Source: an uncultured Alphaproteobacteria bacterium (lineage in GTDB: Bacteria; Pseudomonadota; Alphaproteobacteria; Rickettsiales; UBA1997). From it: a stretch of DNA of 19,737 nucleotides. Location: assembly GCA_949298005.1 (NCBI GenBank), contig CASFUN010000002.1, positions 1 to 19,737 of the forward strand. The letters are read 5' to 3'. Each line of letters opens with the position of its first letter. Position 1 is the first letter of the stretch. The notes under the pieces were generated by a model. The model worked only from the letters and a program-made list of their open reading frames with translations, did no database searches and was not told the origin of the DNA. Position numbers and translations under genes: made by a program. Of the stretch, positions 9,484-16,775 are shown in pieces.

Positions 9484-10596
9484 ATGCAGGCGGTCGTTTT
9501 GGCAAAGGTTTCAACAAAAGAACAAGAAGACGGGCATAGTTTGGTTGCTTAATTAAATCGTTTGCACGATTATTGTGAAATGAAGAGCCCAGATATAATT
9601 CAAGAGTTTTCTATTGTGGAAAGTCTTAGAAAATCCGGCAAATCAGTATTGCATTTTATAATGCGATAACAGGTCTTGGATTCAAATGCAAATAATTAAC
9701 AATTAATGGCTTTATCATATTTTTGTAATACTTGCTGAAAATTATACAAACTGCATATCGGATAATGTGAAAATATCTTTTGAAAAGAAACTAAAATAAG
9801 GCACGATACTCACCGCCGCACCTGTTGGTTATATTAATACGATTAAAAATGGAATAAAAACGGTTGTCCCTGATTCCGATACGGCAGATAAGATAAGGGC
9901 TATGTTCAAATGTTATACCAGCGGAAACTTTTCTATCAGGGATATGGTGGAATATACCAAAACATAGGCTTGGTATATAAAACAGGAAAGCCTTTATCCA
10001 GAAGTCAAATTCATTGTATGTTGCATAATTGTTTCTCTATTATGGGGAAATGAGAGTTAAAGGCAAACTGTACCGATATATATATAAACCGCTTATAAAT
10101 AAACAATTATTTAGCCGTTGTAATAAGATAGTTTCAAAACAACACTGGGAAATCAATCAAAAACACGGAAATCTTTTTTATTATCAGGAATGGTTAGATG
10201 TGCAAATTGCGAACATTTGTATAGCCCTTATTTAGCGAAGGTTAAATATCCGTTTACAACCACAAACCACAAGAACTCAAAACTGTGTGCATTGCAATAT
10301 ACCAGAAAAAATAATTATGAATGCATACGAAGAAAATTTTACGAGAAATGCACCGGAATAAACGGCAATTAAATAATCTGTTAAATTTGATGGAAGAGAA
10401 GAAGCAAAACGACTCAGATAATCACGATAATTTATTAATAGAATTACGAGCAAAAGAAAGAGCAATAAACGATAAGAAATCAAGATTATTAGAATTATTT
10501 TTATCCAGCGGAACAGACCAAAGAACATATGAAACTAAGGGCAAAGAACCAGGGGCAGAGTTAGAAAAAATATCATTTGAAAAAAAGGTCGTCTAA
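9484..10596 (+). pseudogene. Large serine recombinase (integrase/resolvase), decayed
   Basis: AAAGGAGG (9471-9478) precedes ATG at 9484. The first 22 codons read MQAVVLAKVSTKEQEDGHSL, the resolvase N-terminus with catalytic Ser10; the usual Arg two residues before it is Lys here. Codon 23 is TAA where the family usually has Gln, consistent with CAA to TAA. Pieces in shifting frames follow in the correct domain order: APVGYINTIKNGIKTVVPDS and FSIRDMVEYTK (recombinase domain, about 9805-9966), YYGEMRVKGKLYRYIYKPLI (10035-10095), a zinc-ribbon start CANCEHLYSPYL (10196-10231), and a lysine/glutamate-rich C-terminal coiled coil (10321-10596). At least two stops and several frameshifts rule out activity. 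It faces away from the Type ISP gene across a 162-bp gap and is the likely integrase of the element that carried that gene. No attachment sites were identified. Confidence 0.85.
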
Positions 10597-10786
10597 CCTG
10601 GCTCCAATCATTGGACTCGAAACAAGAGTATATTTTGAAAAATATTATTCTGTAACGGACATTCCATAAGCCACTGACTTAATTTGATCTGTCCCCTTTA
10701 AAGTCGGTAAGAATTATATTTTCCTTATTTGATTTTTCTTTTATTATGTAATGTTTCCCCGCGTCTGATTATAAACCACATATCAA
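10597..10786. other. Gap between recombinase remnant and clpP
   Basis: No gene is visible. This should contain or lie close to the right edge of the mobile island, since clpP beyond it is native. I found no convincing repeat matching the left side. Confidence 0.4.
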
Positions 10787-11398
10787 CTAACTGATTTTAA
10801 TTTCCGTTCTTTTTTCAACAATTTTATCAATTAAACCAAATTTTAGAGCTTCATTAGGAGACATAAAGTTATCCCTTTCCATATTTTTTTCTATAACCGA
10901 CAACTTTTGCCCTGTATGTTTTACATAAATATTATTAAGTCTTTTTTTAGTATCTAAAATCTCTTTAGTATGAATTTCAATATCAGTAGCTTGTCCTTGA
11001 AATCCACCTGAAGGCTGGTGTATCATAATTTTAGAATTAGGCAAAGAATATCTTTTACCTTTAGTTCCGGCTTGTAGTAACAACGATCCTGCAGAACATG
11101 CCTGTCCCATACAAATTGTGCAAACATCAGGTTTTATATATTGCATAGTATCATAGATAGCTAAACCTGAGGTAACTATACCGCCTGGTGAATTTATATA
11201 CATCCATATATCTTTTTCAGAATCTTCTGATTCTAGAAACAGTAATTGTGCTACAATAAGAGATGACATAATGTCATTAACTTCTCCATTTAAAAATATT
11301 ATTCTTTCTTTAAGCAATCTGGAAAAAATGTCAAAAGACCTTTCACCTCTAGGGGTTTGTTCTATTACTACAGGTACTAAATCATCAACTATATTCAT
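10787..11398 (-). CDS. clpP: ATP-dependent Clp protease proteolytic subunit ClpP
   Basis: At 203 residues this is normal length for ClpP, the serine peptidase that forms a double seven-subunit ring in the cytoplasm and degrades proteins fed by ClpA or ClpX. The catalytic triad is intact: Ser102 in MGQACSAGSLLL, His127 in IMIHQPSGG and Asp176 in MERDNF. The usual AASMG around the serine is ACSAG, a mild departure. Other family blocks are present: LLKERIIFLNGEV, YINSPGG and GGFQGQATDIEIH. The N-terminal LVPVVIEQTPRGERSFDIFS is typical of alphaproteobacterial ClpP. No clpX follows, unlike many bacteria; the next sequence downstream is the decayed recombinase, so the island may have inserted beside clpP. 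No clear ribosome binding site precedes the ATG. Confidence 0.97.
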   Translation of the reverse strand: MNIVDDLVPVVIEQTPRGERSFDIFSRLLKERIIFLNGEVNDIMSSLIVAQLLFLESEDSEKDIWMYINSPGGIVTSGLAIYDTMQYIKPDVCTICMGQACSAGSLLLQAGTKGKRYSLPNSKIMIHQPSGGFQGQATDIEIHTKEILDTKKRLNNIYVKHTGQKLSVIEKNMERDNFMSPNEALKFGLIDKIVEKRTEIKIS

Positions 11399-11427
11399 AT
11401 GAGTCTGTTTATCTTCTTATAAAGAGA

Positions 11428-11455
11428 ATAATATATAATTTTCTTCATAAAGCAA
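11428..11455 (-). promoter_or_regulatory. Predicted promoter of clpP
   Basis: On the minus strand TTGCTT (11450-11455) is followed after 16 bases by TATTAT (11428-11433), placing the transcription start near 11421 and the leader at about 23 bases. Motif match only; no heat-shock promoter pattern is evident. Confidence 0.4.
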
Positions 11456-11512
11456 GTTTATTTACATTTACAAATTTAATATCTATTCTAAAAAGAGATT
11501 TTATTTCAAATA

Positions 11513-12998
11513 ATGCTATACACACATATACTGATAAACTTCGTAGCTTCTGTTATTACGACATATCTTTTAATATTGTTAATTAACAAAAAACAGAATA
11601 ACAAAAATAGTAATTTCTTCCACTGCAGTCATATTCTATTAATTACAAGCGTTATCAATACTAACAATAATGCATGACATAAATTATTCCTTTCTCGTAA
11701 ATTTATTTGATCTGACAAATTATCAAGCTGCCTTTGTAGTTTATGGTAAATATAGTATTATCGGCTTACTAGTGATACTATCGGTTTTATTAATACTAAT
11801 AGCTATCAACAGAAAAATTAAAATAAAAAATAGAGTAGTAAAGTTAATAATAATTATCTTATCTACAAGTTACATATTAAGTAAGTATAGCCTGCCCAGA
11901 AGGTTTATAAAAGTTTGTTATAACATGCATAGTAATATCGATTATAAAAAAACTTATAAGGATTTATTTAGAGAAATAAATAATGTCGATTATGTTGACA
12001 GAGTCAATTTAATTACAAAAATTAAAGATAATTCGTACAAGAATTTAGTCTTTATAATAATAGAATCATATGAGCAGAAATTAATAGAAAATAATTTTAA
12101 AGATATTTCAAAATACATTATAAGTTATTCAAAATCATGAGAATTTTTTCAAAACATAGATATGATAGAAGGTAGTGGTTGGACAATTGCAGGAATACAT
12201 ACCATGATGTGTGGTTCTCCAAGAATATATGACATATCAAAAGGAATTTTATTTAAAACTGCAAAAGCTAGTAATATGATAGCTTTCCTGATGTTTTGAA
12301 TAATGCTGGCTACTATCAGGTATATATTGGAGGCGAGAAAAGAACTTTTTCTGGTAAGTATCATTTCTTAAAAATGCATGGCTATGATGAAATCTGTGGA
12401 CAAAAAGAATTAACAAAAGAGTATAAGTATATAGATAAAAACAATCTTACCAACTGAGGTGTAAAAGATTTTGATATATTTAAAGTAGCCAAAGAAAAAT
12501 ATAAGGAGTTATCAAAAACAAAGAAACCTTTAAACTTAACTATAAGTACATTAGGCAATCACTTTCCAAACGGTACAGAAGATAATCGTTGTAAAAATAG
12601 TCATTCAAATGGTATGATTAATACTGTAGAATGTACCAATGATTTAATAAGCAGATTTCATATCATTTCTAGAAAAACAAGAAAATTACAAAGGCACAAT
12701 AATTGTACTAATCCCAGATCATATTATGATGGATAGTACTATTACAGATAAACTTGGTAATATAGACGAGAGGAAATTATATACCATAATCCTTAATACA
12801 GGAAATATTATACAACATAAAGAAAATATACTTTACGTTGACATACCTAACATTATTTTAAATAGACTTAGTGTGGAACATAATGCTAAATTTTTACTTA
12901 GTAATTATCAAAATAAAACAAATAAAGAAAGAATTGAATTCATCAACAACAATATAGAAAAGATTAGAAGCTTCAACAATAAAACACTAATGAAATGA
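11513..12998 (+). pseudogene. OpgB/LtaS-family phosphoglycerol (or phosphoethanolamine) transferase, decayed
   Basis: Assembled across frames, this is an alkaline-phosphatase-superfamily membrane transferase. Hydrophobic N-terminal segments (11513-11670 in one frame; then VVYGKYSIIGLLVILSVLLI in the next) precede the catalytic domain: NLVFIIIESYE (metal-binding Glu, near 12030-12065), GSGWTIAGI (12171-12197, likely nucleophile Thr at 12183), FSGKYHFLKMHGYDEICG, LTISTLGNHFPNGT (near 12540-12580), and IPDHIMMDST (near 12710-12740). This order matches OpgB-type enzymes that transfer phosphoglycerol from phosphatidylglycerol to periplasmic glucans. It is broken by a frame change near 11660, TGA at 12138-12140, a frame change near 12285, TGA at 12455-12457 where the family has Trp (likely TGG to TGA), and a frame change near 12670. 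The sequence is otherwise easily aligned, so inactivation looks recent. It converges on tsaE with about 30 bp between. Confidence 0.75.
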
Positions 12999-13030
12999 AA
13001 AATAAAGTAAGCTGAAACTTAAAATGCTTT

Positions 13031-13450
13031 TCAATTTACTTCAACAAATCTATATCCTCCTTTAATAGCTATACTAATATTCTTTACAAATTTTTTCGGC
13101 AGAATATCCATTGCTATTTCAGGCCATTCTATCAAACTAATATTATCAAAAGCCGAACTAAAGTCGAGTTCATACAGTTCTTCTTTATTTTTTATCCTAT
13201 ATAAATCAAAATGATAAATATCAAAATCACCAACATTATATATTTTTAATATATTAAAAGTTGGACTTGTAACATTTACTCTTTCTAAGCCATTTTTTTT
13301 TAAAAAAAAGTTCACAAAGGTATTAGCAAAAAAAGTTTTTCCAGAACCAAGTTCTCCGTTTAATGTTATAATGTCGTGAAGTTTTGAATCTTTAGCTATC
13401 AATTCAGCAACTTTTATAGTATCTTTTTCATTAAATAAATTATATATCAT
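13031..13450 (-). CDS. tsaE: tRNA threonylcarbamoyladenosine biosynthesis ATPase TsaE
   Basis: The protein has 139 residues, normal for TsaE, the small ATPase that works with TsaB and TsaD to make N6-threonylcarbamoyladenosine at position 37 of ANN-decoding tRNAs. Diagnostic blocks are present: Walker A GELGSGKT (32-39), TSPTF (61-65), the HFDLYRI block (80-86) and LIEWPE (106-111). It is encoded alone here; tsaB and tsaD are not in the window. The ATG at 13450 has no visible ribosome binding site, like the other housekeeping genes here. It is divergent from birA across the 258-bp AT-rich region, which must supply its promoter. Confidence 0.95.
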   Translation of the reverse strand: MIYNLFNEKDTIKVAELIAKDSKLHDIITLNGELGSGKTFFANTFVNFFLKKNGLERVNVTSPTFNILKIYNVGDFDIYHFDLYRIKNKEELYELDFSSAFDNISLIEWPEIAMDILPKKFVKNISIAIKGGYRFVEVN

Positions 13451-13708
13451 TATGTTAATAAAGTTGTTACTAATTCTGTTAACAAATATGTTAATATAAC
13501 TTTATTAACATTAATCAATTAAAATTTAACAGGATATTAACAAGTCATTAACATATTAATAAATCATAAAAAGTTATTAACAAGTTGATAATAACTTTTA
13601 TATATTCAATATAACTAAGAATTAATAATGTTATCAGTTGTTAATAAAATTGATAAAAAAATTTAATTTAATAAATTAACAAACTTAATGAATAACTAAA
13701 ATAATAAA
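13451..13708. promoter_or_regulatory. AT-rich divergent intergenic region with repeated TTAA motifs
   Basis: By my count 36 of 258 bases are G or C (about 14%). TTATTAACA occurs four times: plus strand at 13502-13510 and 13574-13582, minus strand at 13453-13461 and 13639-13647. TTAA-CAAGTCA-TTAAC at 13537-13552 fits the CtrA consensus TTAA-N7-TTAAC exactly. An inverted repeat, AAAAGTTATTA at 13569-13579 with its exact complement at 13589-13599 around nine bases, lies near the middle. The region must contain the promoters of tsaE and birA. The repeat content could also reflect a protein-binding array or an origin-like element, but no canonical DnaA box (TTATCCACA) is present. Confidence 0.45.
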
Positions 13709-14410
13709 ATGATTAATATTTTTTATATTGATAAGGTGAATACAACAATGAAAGAAATTAAAAAATACCCACCCAAAAGCTTAATAGTTGCTAATGAACA
13801 AACAAAGGGAAGAGGTAAAGACGATAGAATATGGCAATCTACAAGATCAAATAATTTATATACAGCTTTATCTTTGGAAACACAAGATGATACTTTAAAT
13901 TATTCAAATTATACTTTTATAACTTCTTTAGCTTTAGCAAAAACAACAATTGAATTAACAAATAAGTATACTCATATAAACTGTAAATGGCCTAATGATG
14001 TTTTAATAAATAATAAAAAGTTTTGTGGTATTCTATTGGAAAGAGATATACAAAAAAATATGTTAACTATAGGTTTTGGTGTAAATATTGACAATCATCC
14101 AGATATTATAGGTAAAGTGTCTTTCAAGCCGACAGATCTATTGTCAGAAGGTTTTAATATTGATAGGAAGCAATTTATTAATAATTTTTTACGTATTTTT
14201 TGTGACTTGGATGAGTTGTTTAAAATAAATGGATTTAAAAAAATAAGAGAAGAGTGGTTATCTTTTGCTTATAATTTTAAAAAGGAGATAACTGTTAAAA
14301 CTAAACAAAAGGAATTAATAGGCATTTTCAGTGATTTAGATGATGATGGCACTTTGATTCTTGATACAAAAAATGGACAAGAAAAAATATTCTCTGGGGA
14401 TATATTTTAA
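13709..14410 (+). CDS. birA: Biotin--[acetyl-CoA-carboxylase] ligase BirA (catalytic form)
   Basis: The product has 233 residues and lacks the N-terminal helix-turn-helix of E. coli BirA, so it is a catalytic-only enzyme and not a repressor. It activates biotin with ATP and attaches it to the biotin carboxyl carrier protein of acetyl-CoA carboxylase or similar enzymes. Visible motifs are the biotin/AMP loop TKGRGKDDR (32-40), the IWQS segment that follows it (41-44), KWPNDVL (93-99), CGILLE (106-111) and GFGVNID (122-128). The C-terminal domain ends in DTKNGQEKIFSGDIF, matching the usual small beta domain. It starts at 13709 without a ribosome binding site. The codon usage and very low G+C match the neighbouring native genes. 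Confidence 0.95.
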   Translation: MINIFYIDKVNTTMKEIKKYPPKSLIVANEQTKGRGKDDRIWQSTRSNNLYTALSLETQDDTLNYSNYTFITSLALAKTTIELTNKYTHINCKWPNDVLINNKKFCGILLERDIQKNMLTIGFGVNIDNHPDIIGKVSFKPTDLLSEGFNIDRKQFINNFLRIFCDLDELFKINGFKKIREEWLSFAYNFKKEITVKTKQKELIGIFSDLDDDGTLILDTKNGQEKIFSGDIF

Positions 14411-14454
14411 ATAAGAATTATCTATATACCACTTAAATATGTAAACTATTATAA

Positions 14455-14482
14455 AAGTTTTTGTATTACAATACAAAAACTT
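14455..14482. promoter_or_regulatory. Palindromic site 1 upstream of the DUF4143 ATPase gene
   Basis: AAGTTTTTGTAT and its exact complement ATACAAAAACTT flank TACA. The core TTGTATTACAATACAA spans 14461-14476. It could be a weak terminator for birA, which ends 45 bp earlier, but the stem has only two G:C pairs and no T-run follows, and its core is repeated at 14501, so an operator is more likely. Confidence 0.5.
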
Positions 14483-14500
14483 ATTGAATTATAAATTTTA

Positions 14501-14516
14501 TTGTATTACATTACAA
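14501..14516. promoter_or_regulatory. Palindromic site 2, near copy of site 1
   Basis: TTGTATTACATTACAA differs from the core of site 1 at one base and starts exactly 40 bp after it. It ends 25 bp before the ATPase start codon, where bound protein would block transcription or translation initiation. Confidence 0.5.
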
Positions 14517-14541
14517 TTAATATTAATTTTATTATCATTAG

Positions 14542-15756
14542 ATGAATAAGAGGGATTATTATATAAATAAATTAATAGGTTTTAAAGATAAAAACATAAT
14601 AAAAGTTATAACTGGTATCAGAAGATGTGGTAAATCAACATTATTAAAATTATTTATAGATTATTTGAAACAAACTAATAATACAGATCAAAACATAATT
14701 TATATAAACTTTGAATCGTTAAGTTATATTAACATGGATTATATAACATTATATAATGAAATAAAAACCAAAATAGATATTACTAATAGCAATAATTTTA
14801 ATAAATTTTATCTGTTTTTTGATGAAATACAGATGGTTAAACAATGGGAAAAAACCATAAATTCTCTATTTATAGATTTTGATGTAGATATTTATATAAC
14901 TGGTTCTAATGCTTATATGTTATCATCAGAATTATCAACATATTTATCTGGAAGATATGTTGAAATAAAAATGTTTCCGCTCTCATTTAAAGAGTTTATT
15001 AATTTTAATATATTTTCTGATAATACTTCAATAGATGATAAATTTAATCTTTATCTTAAGTATGGCGGATTACCGGGTCTTACGGAATTTAATTTTGATG
15101 AGAGTAAAATAAATAATGTTTTAGATAGTATATATTCGACAGTTATTATGAAGGATATAATACAAAAGGCACAAGTCAAAGATCTAGATTTATTAAACAA
15201 AATATCTTTATTTTTGGCAGATAATATTGGTAATATAAGTTCACTAAATAAGGTAAATAATATCATTACTAATGAAACAAAGATAAAAGCAAATTTTAGA
15301 ACTATAGAAAGTTATACAGGATTATTACAGAATGCATATATTTTTTACAATATAAAGAGATATGATATAAAAGGTAAAGAATATTTAAGAACTCTTGAAA
15401 AGTATTATATATCAGATATTGGTATAAGAAATTATTTGCTTGGTTATAGAGAAGTTGATAAGGGACATATTTTAGAGAATATAGTATATTTAGAATTACT
15501 AAGAAGGGATTATAGAATTTACATAGGTAAAATTAATAATTTAGAAGTTAATTTTATAGCTACAAAACAAGATGAAAAAATGTATGTTCAGGTAAGTGAA
15601 ACTCTATTGGGAGAAGAAACTAAGGAAAGAGAACTAAGGCCTTTAAAAATGATAGATGACAATTATGAAAAAATAATATTGACCAAAGATAAAGATTTCA
15701 TTTTATCATATAATGGAATAAAAGTTAAAAATATTATAGATTGGTTATTGGAATAA
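14542..15756 (+). CDS. AAA ATPase with C-terminal DUF4143 domain
   Basis: This 404-residue protein has the layout of the AAA_14/DUF4143 family. Walker A GIRRCGKST lies at 25-33, Walker B LFFDEIQ at 91-97, and the sensor segment YITGSNAYMLSSELS at 118-132 is followed by LSGRYVEIKMFPLSF. The C-terminal domain (about 200-404) ends with ENIVYLELLRRDYRIYIG and EVNFIAT...MYVQVSETL, the nuclease-like DUF4143 core in which one usual acidic position is Asn (EVNF for the common EIDF). The function of the family is not settled; members are abundant in accessory regions and in host-associated bacteria. It lies alone, with no partner gene, preceded by two palindromic sites and no ribosome binding site. 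Very low G+C (a sampled line has 8 of 60) matches the chromosome, so it has been resident for a long time. Confidence 0.9.
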   Translation: MNKRDYYINKLIGFKDKNIIKVITGIRRCGKSTLLKLFIDYLKQTNNTDQNIIYINFESLSYINMDYITLYNEIKTKIDITNSNNFNKFYLFFDEIQMVKQWEKTINSLFIDFDVDIYITGSNAYMLSSELSTYLSGRYVEIKMFPLSFKEFINFNIFSDNTSIDDKFNLYLKYGGLPGLTEFNFDESKINNVLDSIYSTVIMKDIIQKAQVKDLDLLNKISLFLADNIGNISSLNKVNNIITNETKIKANFRTIESYTGLLQNAYIFYNIKRYDIKGKEYLRTLEKYYISDIGIRNYLLGYREVDKGHILENIVYLELLRRDYRIYIGKINNLEVNFIATKQDEKMYVQVSETLLGEETKERELRPLKMIDDNYEKIILTKDKDFILSYNGIKVKNIIDWLLE

Positions 15757-15845
15757 CTGTCTTAATAGTCATTTCTCTAAATGTATCATAAAAATTACAT
15801 TTTGTAGCCCTCTATTGTTTGATGAAGATATATTTGTTTTTGTTG

Positions 15846-16131
15846 TTACTGACTCATCAGAAAATGTCTTTTATCTGTACGTTTATGCTCATCAAATTCT
15901 AAAGACACTTCAGTATCGGGAAATTTATTTCTATGCCTTATTTCTTCCATAAAATTAATTCTAAGATAGTATTCTTTTACTAACTATGCTTTATATTCTT
16001 CCTTGTCATCTATATATGGTTCTTTTGGTAAAATATCCCAAATACTGTAAAATCTTCGTATTCTCTTACTTCTTCTACAGGTTCACTCTTCTTTTCAAAA
16101 CTAGGTGGGATTTATCAGGAATATCATACAT
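15846..16131 (-). pseudogene. Decayed paralogue of the 144-residue protein at 587-1021
   Basis: Reading leftwards from ATG at 16131, eight codons (MYDIPDKS) are followed by a frameshift, after which the other frame gives PPSFEKKSEPVEEVREYED, closely matching IPSSFEKRSEPVEEVRYTPE of the intact gene. Further frame changes lead to ILPKEPY, KEEYKA, and finally EEIRHRNKFPDTEVSLEFD, ending at TAA (15846-15848). The untranslated leader is also alike: AAAAGGAG then AAATT before ATG here, AAAAGGAG then AAAGATT before GTG there. So coding sequence and ribosome binding site were duplicated together and one copy decayed. The C-terminal half differs from the intact gene, so the duplication is old or the ends were reshuffled. 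No second gene follows it. Confidence 0.65.
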
Positions 16132-16360
16132 AATTTCTCCTTTTAATTTTAAATTAAAATTTATATATCTTGTTTAGAGTATAAAATAAAGATAATTTAT
16201 ATTTTAACAACTTCGCTTTTTTCTTATTTTACTGCATAATTCTTCTTGTTTTGATCAAGAGTGGGTTAACTATATGATACATTATGTTATTTAATACTCA
16301 TTTTTTGAAAAAAATCTGTATTGAATATATCTGTATTAAATTTTATATTTTATAGTTTTT
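16132..16360. other. Non-coding gap between two remnants
   Basis: Very AT-rich, including a nine-base AT-only palindrome near 16141-16160. I see no gene or convincing signal. Confidence 0.4.
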
Positions 16361-16630
16361 ATGGAAAGAAGTACATACACATACAAGTGGAGTGAAGAAA
16401 AAAACGAATTTCTGAAAAATATAAGAAATAATATCATTTGAAGAAATAATTGTTCGTATAGAGAGTGGTCGTGTAGTGGATAATGTAGAAAATACAAAAA
16501 AAGTTATAAAAGCAAAAACCAGAAGATTTATATGGTTGAATTAGGCAATTACATATATGAAGTGCCTTATGTAATTGATACTAAGAATAGTTGGTATTTT
16601 TTAAAGACAATTTTTCCAAGTAGAAAATAA
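16361..16630 (+). pseudogene. BrnT/DUF4258-like toxin gene, decayed
   Basis: Ninety codons from ATG 16361 to TAA 16628-16630, the usual family length. Frame one gives YKWSEEKNEFLKNIRNN, then a frameshift gives ISFEEIIVRIESGRVVDNVE, then another near 16513 gives NQKIYMVELGNYIYEVPYVI and YFLKTIFPSRK. The order FEW-type start, ISFE, NQKIyvVe, YVYLVPFV and FLKTIIPSRK is that of a small family annotated as BrnT-like or DUF4258 toxins of type II toxin-antitoxin pairs, whose members act as ribonucleases or are predicted to. Two frameshifts mean no functional product. No antitoxin-like gene is visible downstream (16631-16775). Confidence 0.65.
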
Positions 16631-16775
16631 TATTTCTTACTCCAAAATGGAATCAATTATTCTATTTCTAGATTTGTTATTTGATATATTCAAATGACGT
16701 ATACAGAAATTTCCAAAACTCTAGTAGAGTATCAGAATTTTCTATATTGCTACAGACAAATGTATTGTGTTTATA

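Noticed and set aside
10666..10710. Possible insertion-sequence or REP-like fragment (ACTTAATTTGATCTGTCCCC)
   Set aside because: It faintly recalls sequence near some transposase genes, but there is no inverted repeat, transposase or second copy in the window.
12138..12457. TGA might encode tryptophan, since TGA stands at a family Trp position in the transferase gene
   Set aside because: Intact neighbours (birA, the ATPase, the Type ISP gene) use TGG for Trp and contain no in-frame TGA, and the same gene also needs frameshifts, so it is an ordinary pseudogene.
13451..13708. DnaA boxes and a definite chromosomal origin
   Set aside because: TTATTAACA differs from TTATCCACA at two positions, and no hemE or other usual origin neighbour is present; kept only as an origin-like possibility.
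15757..15800. AAATGTA / TACATTT stem as terminator of the ATPase gene
   Set aside because: Seven AT-rich pairs around a ten-base loop without a clear T-tract; too weak to call.
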